From positions 1-28,366 of IMG/VR virus record IMGVR_UViG_3300028388_002847: a DNA stretch of 28,366 nucleotides; one strand, given 5' to 3'. Under the pieces are notes generated by a model, which was given only the letters and a program-made list of their open reading frames with translations, was not told the origin of the DNA and ran no database searches. Source of the stretch: a virus. Both the position numbers and the translations under genes were made by a program. Positions 24,101 to 28,366 of the stretch are shown in pieces (position 1 is the first letter of the stretch; each line of letters opens with the position of its first letter).

Positions 24101-25988
24101 GCTGAGAGCCCGTGGCCGTGGGAGCGAGGGCCGCCCCGGACACGGAGAGGCCGTCGGTCGCGGTGAAGTCGAAGGCCCCGGAGATGTTCCCCGAGTACGC
24201 CGTGTCCACCATCCGAAGCCACGTCGGGGAGCCGTCGGTCGAGTTGTCATCCCGGACCCCCGTCCACAGCCGCCCCGCGTCCTCCAGGTAGAGGCCGTAG
24301 TAGCCAGCGGAGGTATCCCGCCGACCCACGGTCAGCCAGATCCCCTTGCTGGCCCCACTGGGCTCTCCGGTGGACGCAGAGGCGTTGACGAAGATCCGGG
24401 TCCCGGTCTCCCGGTCCCAGTCCGTGGCCGCCATCGTGGTGTACGTCTGGACGGACTGACCGATCTCCAGATCGTCCACCCTCATGCTGGTGAACCTGAA
24501 GGTCCCCGACGGAGCCGTCCCGGCGGCGATGTCGGAGATGTCCAGCGCCTCCCAAGTGGCCCGGAAGGGGCCGGAGAGCGTGATCTGGAGCACCTGGCCG
24601 ATCTGGGTGGCCGCCGACTCCGCGATGTGGTCCGTCGGCAGGACCCCGGTGTGGTTGGCCAGGTCCAGGTAGTACGAGGGGCTCTGGCCGTCCAGCGTGG
24701 CGGCGTCCAGGGTCCCGTCGATGTCTCCCCAGGTGAAGCCCCCAGCGGAGGAGTTGTACCGGAGGAAGTAGGTGTTGGAGTCCGCCGTCGGAGCGTTCAG
24801 GTACTTGACAGCGTCCCCGTCATTCTGGTCCCGGACCAGAATCTGGGATCCGGTCGCGGTGGGGGCGATGGCCGCCCCGGACACGGAGAGACCGTCGGTG
24901 GCCGTGAAGTCCCAGGCCCCGGTGATGTTGCCGGAGAAGGAGGGCAGGAGGTAGGACTGGAGGTCCGTGATGTCGGCCTCCGTGATCCCGGCCCAGTCCA
25001 TGGTGGGCGGTCCACCGGGGGTGAGCTTCAGGAAGGCGCTGGTGCCCAGGGTCGCCCCCAGGTCCCCCGGAGCGATCTCGTCGTTCACCCAGGCGGATCC
25101 ACTCCACAGGAGGAAGTCCCGGCTGGCCGCCGTCGTGATGGTCACGTCCCCGACATCGTTCAGCTCGTCGGGGGCGGGTACCGTGGTGCCCCAGGTGAAG
25201 CCCCCAGCGGAGGAGTTGTACCGGAGGAAGTAGGTGTTGGAGTCGGCGGTGGGCGGGTTGATGTACTTCACCGCGTCCCCGTCGTTCTGGTCCCGCACCA
25301 GGAGCTGGGAGCCCGTGGCGGTGGGAGCCACTGCGGCTCCAGACACGGAGAGGCCGTCGGTGGCCGTGAAGTCCCAGGCCCCGGTGATGTTGCCCGTGTA
25401 GGAGGCTGTCAGAGCGTCCGTGATCCCGTACCCGGCCACCGTGGTGGGCGTGGCGGTGATCTGGCTCCAGGCGATGCTCAGGGCCGCCTGGTGCTGGGTC
25501 ACAGCGGCCTCAGCGATCCGGTCAGCGTGGATGTCCTCCGCCCCGGTCAGGTCCCAGCGGATGTGCTCCGCCGCGACGAAGCCCAGGAGGGCGTCGTGGT
25601 CGATGGCCCCTTCGTGCTGGGTGACCGCACCCACCGGCACCTGGGCGTTGGCGATCTGCCCGGTAAGCTGGGTGAACGCGATACTCAGGGCGGCCTGGTG
25701 CTGGGTGACCATGGCCTCCGTCACCGACGCGACCGGGAACGAGAACGAGGTGGCCGAGCTGAAGTCGATGGCCACGGCGCTGGCGGTCACGGCCCCGTTG
25801 AAGGTGACCGAGCCGTCGAACGTCTGGGCACCTTCGAAAGTGAGGTCCGACGCGATGACTTCGATCCCTTCCGAGATGGCCGCGTCCAGGGACGCGATGG
25901 CCGACTCTACCGCCGCCCGAAACTGAGACTCGTTCTGGTAGTCGTACTGGTACTCAGGCCGGGGGAATCCAGTAAGGGGGACGCTCAT
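21186..25988 (-). CDS. Long tail fiber / receptor-binding protein with internal modules
   Basis: A 1600-residue fiber. The N-terminus (residues ~1-90) should attach to the tail. Residues ~90-180 contain fiber-type motifs (twice HQAALSIA, and IDHDALLGFVAAEHIRW). Three copies of a ~150-residue module begin GNI(T/S)GA(W/F)DFTATDGLSVSGAA near residues 199, 353 and ~597. They carry DGDAVKY(I/L)N, YNS(S/A)AGGFTW, a SGSAWV element and LTPGGPPTMDW; the second copy lacks the last part. A shorter related unit (GDFLRYSGSAWVNV) recurs near 1425. The rest is Gly/Ser/Thr-rich beta structure, typical of trimeric fibers. No peptidase S74 chaperone is obvious. ATG 25988 overlaps the previous stop (ATGA). Confidence 0.88.
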   Translation of the reverse strand: MSVPLTGFPRPEYQYDYQNESQFRAAVESAIASLDAAISEGIEVIASDLTFEGAQTFDGSVTFNGAVTASAVAIDFSSATSFSFPVASVTEAMVTQHQAALSIAFTQLTGQIANAQVPVGAVTQHEGAIDHDALLGFVAAEHIRWDLTGAEDIHADRIAEAAVTQHQAALSIAWSQITATPTTVAGYGITDALTASYTGNITGAWDFTATDGLSVSGAAVAPTATGSQLLVRDQNDGDAVKYINPPTADSNTYFLRYNSSAGGFTWGTTVPAPDELNDVGDVTITTAASRDFLLWSGSAWVNDEIAPGDLGATLGTSAFLKLTPGGPPTMDWAGITEADITDLQSYLLPSFSGNITGAWDFTATDGLSVSGAAIAPTATGSQILVRDQNDGDAVKYLNAPTADSNTYFLRYNSSAGGFTWGDIDGTLDAATLDGQSPSYYLDLANHTGVLPTDHIAESAATQIGQVLQITLSGPFRATWEALDISDIAAGTAPSGTFRFTSMRVDDLEIGQSVQTYTTMAATDWDRETGTRIFVNASASTGEPSGASKGIWLTVGRRDTSAGYYGLYLEDAGRLWTGVRDDNSTDGSPTWLRMVDTAYSGNISGAFDFTATDGLSVSGAALAPTATGSQLLVRDGADGDAVKYLNAPTADSTTYYLRYNSAAGGFTWAATIPVSGDLGDLDNVSEAGVASGDFLQYSGSAWVPVEIDPGDLGATLGSSAFLKLTPGGPPTMDWSGIDGTDITTGVISPDRLADTILGETPYTNIVQYDRFVSTDDLDDMREAGVYGLHTNTMPNYPSNGSGYDPMLVMRSPSDVGAQLVVPRNSDTSTLAFRGWSSSGGSWTIWKYVALENVANTFVTGNKFEGNLEVGAALNVGVDVSTASTYIQIGQGRTGSGYAFIDLVGDTTYTNYGLRIIRTNSGPNTESQIAHRGTGDLRLQTTDAADISFYTNAVQRMQITASGTVDVVGSLQAGRLIVDSGSTGSAALAFTGDGNTGLYSPGANQVAITTGGGQRLLVANQSVELGDDVVLMGTIGSAVGILGGAPESEFAFHPMMTNDFVGLANRTSSYTATSLNDSELNTITNGKGDFVSKTAAETLTFDHPRNFTWGQHYGVVFGSAGFRPSSLKIEIYYSGSWTTLLDTTNVKVHNHVYTSTSSNAATQVRITFGAAASTSYRIVHVYGFNYNKQEPVYVPRVGDSTIYGGLSLEDTTPYLSITESDAATDEKTTRILMTGGNLFIDALNDAASVAQELFGAIRSGVEWDYTRLFSHDHRWYASAGETTHYQRWYTDSGSGQILFEHRNASGSTLRARLQMATSGDFNFQDSAGSTYVHFSEADQRVGIGIVSPAHKLDVSGTLRATGAVTFSGLDAFDTGANKLIFLNSSDELATLNPPTTNGHVLQYSSGGGIIWGAAPAASSLGSIGDVTLTSLAGGDFLRYSGSAWVNVGPIQPNDLVGDAGDTVSGNGQILVIDDVSAPWTSASWTDELTHTINPSTHWDGSKSSTYTPAWDTQTMVINVTANITINVATNLTVGGQHLLVIHNASGSTRTITLSGSTARGSGLTSTSFTIDNGTHAVLSVARYEGSSGSGSEVFVNLVGDSV
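23791..23831. repeat. 41-bp exact direct repeat, copy 1 (fiber gene)
   Basis: Identical over 41 bases to 24994-25034. It encodes the FLKLTPGGPPTMDW junction of fiber modules. Identity at every third codon position implies recent duplication or gene conversion. Confidence 0.9.
24727..24782. repeat. 56-bp exact direct repeat, copy 1 (fiber gene)
   Basis: Identical over 56 bases to 25189-25244. It encodes the NTYFLRYNSSAGGFTWG segment of fiber modules 1 and 2. Flanking sequence diverges at synonymous sites immediately outside. Confidence 0.9.
24994..25034. repeat. 41-bp exact direct repeat, copy 2 (fiber gene)
   Basis: Second copy of the 23791-23831 repeat, about 1.2 kb away and in the same frame and orientation. 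Confidence 0.9.
25189..25244. repeat. 56-bp exact direct repeat, copy 2 (fiber gene)
   Basis: Second copy of the 24727-24782 repeat, 462 bp away and in the same frame and orientation. Confidence 0.9.
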
Positions 25989-27463
25989 CGGAGCCCGCCC
26001 ATCTCCACCTCAAGCGCGGGGGTCCCGAAGGTCCACCCGGTCGAGGTCTGCTCCACCCGGAGCCGCACAGACCGCCCCACGAAGCGCAGGGGGACCGGAT
26101 CGGTGATGGAGTAGGGTCCGTAGGCCGTCTCGTCGCCGGAGATCGTCAGGGCGGCGTACAGGGTCACCTGCACCCCGCCGGAGGTCCCGAAGTCCGGGAT
26201 CAGCTCCTGGACGTGCATCATGTAGTCGCCGCCTCCGAGCACGACCGGCCCCGACTCCGCGTAGGGCGTCGAGGAGCCGTAGGAGTCGCCCACCTCATGC
26301 CGGAAGATCTCCGACGTGTTGTCGAGCCACAGAGGCGTCGGGAAGGGGCCGGAATCGACTCCGGCGGAGCGGGCCAGCTCTCCCTTGCCCCAGGCACCGG
26401 TCACCACGTTGACGTAGACGTAGCGGTCGCAGTCCACCGATCCGGCGGACGGATAGAACCACCACACCTCGTTGAAGCGGGAGTTGGCCACCGCCCAGAT
26501 CTTCGACGCCTGGGTCTCGTTCATGTCCCCGAAGACGAAGTCCCCGACCTCGCTGGGGAGCGGCTGGGTGAACCCGTTGTACTGGAAGAAGCCCCGGCGT
26601 CCCATCCAGAACGCCTGGCCGTCCATCACCACCATCGACCGGCGGGAGATGGGCCCACAGGCCGACCCCACCTTGGCCACGTTGTAGACGAAGTTTCCGC
26701 CGACGTAGCGCAGGGCGAAGAGGTCCGTGTCGGTCCAGACCAGGGACTCCTTGGCGGAGCGGAGCCCGGCCATGATGGCCCCGGTCCCGGGGAGGATCCG
26801 CTCGTCGGAGGTGTTGTTCGTGGCGGGGGTCCAGTCCGTGATGTCATCCACGTCCGGCCAGCGGATCTTCCGGGGGTTGGAGTCCGCCCCCAGGGCGACG
26901 ATGTACTCCTCCGGCGTCACCAGGACCCCGACACAGCCCGTGGGGCTGTTCGTGATCGGGGCGGCGTTGGTCGCGGAGGCGTCATCACTCATGTCCCAGT
27001 AGAGCACCCGGCCATCGGCCAGGGAGACCGCGACCAGGTCCTCGCCGTAGTTGTCCAGGGACCAGGCGTTCGCCTCGTTCAGGAATTCGGTCGCCAGGTC
27101 CCCGACGCCGTAGAGCCCGGCACCGTAGTCTCCGACGCCGTAGCCGCCGGAGCTGTAACCAGCGTCGGCCTCACCAGCGGCCAGGTCGCCGGGCGCGATG
27201 TCGTTGGACCCGGAGGTGTCCACCAGGAACAGCTCCGTCGGCGTCCCCACCGCGAGGCGGGGGCGACGGTCTGCGTTGATGATCCAGGCGTGGGCCCCCT
27301 GGGGGACCGTGGTGTCCAGGTCGAGGAACGAGTCCCACCCACCAACCGCCCGCATGACACCATCGTGCCAGCGGACCAGGTTGGAGTCATACCACCGGCC
27401 CCTCGCATCCATACGGGTCGCGGGCCGGGTCACTCCAGGCGGTAGCTTCAGCGGGATCCTCAT
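25985..27463 (-). CDS. Head-tail closure / packaged-DNA stabilisation protein (P22 gp10-like)
   Basis: A 492-residue protein, close to the ~470 residues of P22 gp10. The start (RIPLKLPPGVTRPATRMDARGRWYDSNLVRWHDGVMRAVGGW) is characteristic of the phage stabilisation protein family. Beta-propeller-like blades follow (WIINADRRPRLAVGTPTELFLV; LADGRVLYWDMS; ESLVWTDTDLFALRYVGG; RSMVVMDGQAFWMG; FNEVWWFYPSAGSVDCDRYVYVNV). A Gly/Tyr-rich insertion (YSSGGYGVGDYGAGLYGVGD) lies near residues 103-122. Such proteins plug the portal after packaging and join the tail needle or fiber. The gene starts directly after the endolysin stop. Confidence 0.85.
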   Translation of the reverse strand: MRIPLKLPPGVTRPATRMDARGRWYDSNLVRWHDGVMRAVGGWDSFLDLDTTVPQGAHAWIINADRRPRLAVGTPTELFLVDTSGSNDIAPGDLAAGEADAGYSSGGYGVGDYGAGLYGVGDLATEFLNEANAWSLDNYGEDLVAVSLADGRVLYWDMSDDASATNAAPITNSPTGCVGVLVTPEEYIVALGADSNPRKIRWPDVDDITDWTPATNNTSDERILPGTGAIMAGLRSAKESLVWTDTDLFALRYVGGNFVYNVAKVGSACGPISRRSMVVMDGQAFWMGRRGFFQYNGFTQPLPSEVGDFVFGDMNETQASKIWAVANSRFNEVWWFYPSAGSVDCDRYVYVNVVTGAWGKGELARSAGVDSGPFPTPLWLDNTSEIFRHEVGDSYGSSTPYAESGPVVLGGGDYMMHVQELIPDFGTSGGVQVTLYAALTISGDETAYGPYSITDPVPLRFVGRSVRLRVEQTSTGWTFGTPALEVEMGGLR

Positions 27464-27808
27464 TCACTTGCTCTTCCCCCACCACGTCACGTCCACGGGG
27501 AACCCGTCGGCCTCCGTGGCTACGTCGAGGTGGATGTGCTTGTCGTAGATGCCGATGCGGCGAAACTTGGCGTACCGAGCCCCTTTCAGGATCCGGTCGC
27601 GGGTCTTCCCGTCGGTGCAGGCGATGTCCACCGCCTTCCCGATGTGGTGGGCGGACTTCTCCCCCTCCACGGGCTCGCGGTAGTCGGAGGTCACGACGAA
27701 CGGGACCTGGGCCTGGGCCCTGGCGAGGTCGAGCCGCGCCAGTAGCTCATGGTGGATCCGGTCCGGGTGGTCGAATTCATCCTCCTTGAAGTACCTGTAT
27801 CCCCACAT
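27464..27808 (-). CDS. M15-family peptidoglycan peptidase (endolysin)
   Basis: A 114-residue, single-domain zinc peptidase. Numbered from ATG 27808, it has the S-x-H-x-x-G-x-A-x-D signature (SAHHIGKAVD, residues 52-61) and the distal H-x-H element (KHIHLDV, residues ~90-96), the metal-binding set of M15 D-Ala-D-Ala peptidases such as phage L-alanyl-D-glutamate endopeptidases. TSDYREP is the usual preceding strand. It would cut peptide cross-links at lysis, released by the adjacent holin. I chose ATG 27808 (TGATG overlap, GGAGGAG about 8 nt upstream); a GTG one codon earlier is possible. It has no signal peptide, so it depends on the holin. Confidence 0.88.
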   Translation of the reverse strand: MWGYRYFKEDEFDHPDRIHHELLARLDLARAQAQVPFVVTSDYREPVEGEKSAHHIGKAVDIACTDGKTRDRILKGARYAKFRRIGIYDKHIHLDVATEADGFPVDVTWWGKSK

Positions 27809-28215
27809 CACGCTTTCTCCTCCGCCTTGAGGGCCTGCGCCACCTGGGGGATGACCTTCTCAGCACCCCTGGAGACCACATACCCACCGATCATGATCTG
27901 GAGGGTGTCCCACATCGGGGCCGGGATCTCCGCCCCCGTGACGAAAGCGTAGACGATGATGGCGGCGAACGCCAGTGCGGTGATGGGACGCCAGGTGGCG
28001 GTCAGCCAGTGCTCCGACTTCGCCTCCGCCTCCACGATGCGGGACTGCGCCTCCACAGCGGCCTTCTCCAGGTTGAGGGCTTCGGAAATGAGCCCCGCCT
28101 GGATGGTGAGAAGCCCCTGCTTGAGCGTGAGCTTCTCCTCGTCCGAGGTGTGGATGTCATCCACCAGGCCGAAGAGCTTCCCGAGCCCGTCTGTGATCTT
28201 GCTGAAGATGTCCAT
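27808..28215 (-). CDS. Holin, GTA-type 3TM family
   Basis: A 135-residue protein. A helical soluble N-terminus (KQGLLTIQAGLISEALNLEKAAVEAQSRIVEAEAKSEHWL) leads to TATWRPITALAFAAIIVYAFVTG and a second hydrophobic helix (WDTLQIMIGGYVVSRG), ending in a charged tail. The EAKSEHWL-TATWRPI junction is a hallmark of the 'holin of 3TMs' family first described from gene-transfer agents. It permeabilises the inner membrane so that the neighbouring endolysin reaches the wall. GGAG lies 7 nt before ATG 28215, which decides the start over a longer in-frame reading upstream. Confidence 0.85.
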   Translation of the reverse strand: MDIFSKITDGLGKLFGLVDDIHTSDEEKLTLKQGLLTIQAGLISEALNLEKAAVEAQSRIVEAEAKSEHWLTATWRPITALAFAAIIVYAFVTGAEIPAPMWDTLQIMIGGYVVSRGAEKVIPQVAQALKAEEKA

Positions 28216-28219
28216 GTCA

Positions 28220-28366
28220 TCACTCCAATTCCGTGCCGCCGTCGAGGCCGCCTCCGCCGCCTCCTCCGCCGCCACCTCCGAATTCTCCGCACCCGGGGTC
28301 CACCACCGGGAACGACTGCCACTCCGTGTCGAGGCCCGAGAACCCCCCGATGTCCACCGCCTTCCC
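28220..28366 (-). CDS. C-terminus of an upstream late gene with a Gly11 tract (partial)
   Basis: The frame open from the window edge encodes 48 residues ending at TGA 28222-28220, four bases before the holin start. Visible features are VDIGGFSGLDTEWQSFP, a run of 11 glycines and an acidic end (LDGGTELE). A poly-Gly hinge near a C-terminus is common in phage structural proteins, but the rest lies outside the window and no function can be given. Confidence 0.55.
   Translation of the reverse strand, partial: GKAVDIGGFSGLDTEWQSFPVVDPGCGEFGGGGGGGGGGGLDGGTELE

Noticed and set aside
21270-26114. A 1614-codon plus-strand open frame across the fiber gene
   Set aside because: It is the antisense mirror of the fiber gene in GC-rich DNA. 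Its translation is Gly/Arg/Val/Pro-biased without domains, and the minus-strand frame has recognisable fiber modules and coupled starts.

Overview
This window is a compact, gene-dense, high-GC (about two-thirds G+C by eye) segment of a double-stranded DNA bacteriophage genome. It most resembles a short-tailed (podovirus-like) phage. On the minus strand it carries a P22 gp10-like head-tail closure protein, a 1600-residue fiber, and a run of ejection-type proteins whose order recalls T7 gp13-gp14-gp15-gp16. No integrase, canonical tRNA, CRISPR array or insertion sequence is visible. The host cannot be named from this sequence.

The plus-strand half (1-12466) is a replication, recombination and nucleotide module in which nearly every gene touches or overlaps the next. 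In order: a small MGKGDKRR-type protein; a metallophosphoesterase; a hypothetical ORF with an embedded helix-turn-helix gene; a RuvC-like resolvase; an acidic protein; an HD phosphohydrolase; an SNF2-type helicase; a small helical protein; a Cas4-like PD-(D/E)XK nuclease with a probable Fe-S cluster; a DUF2815-type ssDNA-binding protein; a 241-nt structured non-coding gap; a family A DNA polymerase with 3'-5' exonuclease; a PrimPol plus SF3 helicase fusion; a small membrane protein; and a DUF5664-type dATP/dGTP diphosphohydrolase. HD phosphohydrolase, PolA and DUF5664 together recall DatZ, DpoZ and MazZ of 2-aminoadenine (Z-genome) phages. The diagnostic enzyme, PurZ, is not in this window.

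The minus-strand half (28366 down to 12443) is the late module. In transcription order: a Gly-rich partial protein, a GTA-type holin, an M15 endolysin, the gp10-like protein, the fiber, a small Cys-containing protein, a lipoprotein behind its own promoter-like site, a hypothetical protein, a regulatory gap, a membrane-anchored small protein, a GNAT-like protein and four ejection-type proteins. The last of these carries ADP-ribosyltransferase-like motifs. The two halves converge tail to tail and overlap by 24 bp at 12443-12466.

The most unusual element is in the 6866-7106 gap. The RNA from 6941 to 7020 reproduces the tRNA-like domain of bacterial tmRNA: a 7-bp acceptor stem with a G3-U70 wobble and A73, the degenerate TTCGACGG D-region, the GGAC element and the T-arm. 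The whole mRNA-like and pseudoknot domain is replaced by a short hairpin, giving an apparent 80-nt mini-tmRNA. A long interrupted hairpin lies before it and a three-way junction after it, just upstream of the polymerase start.
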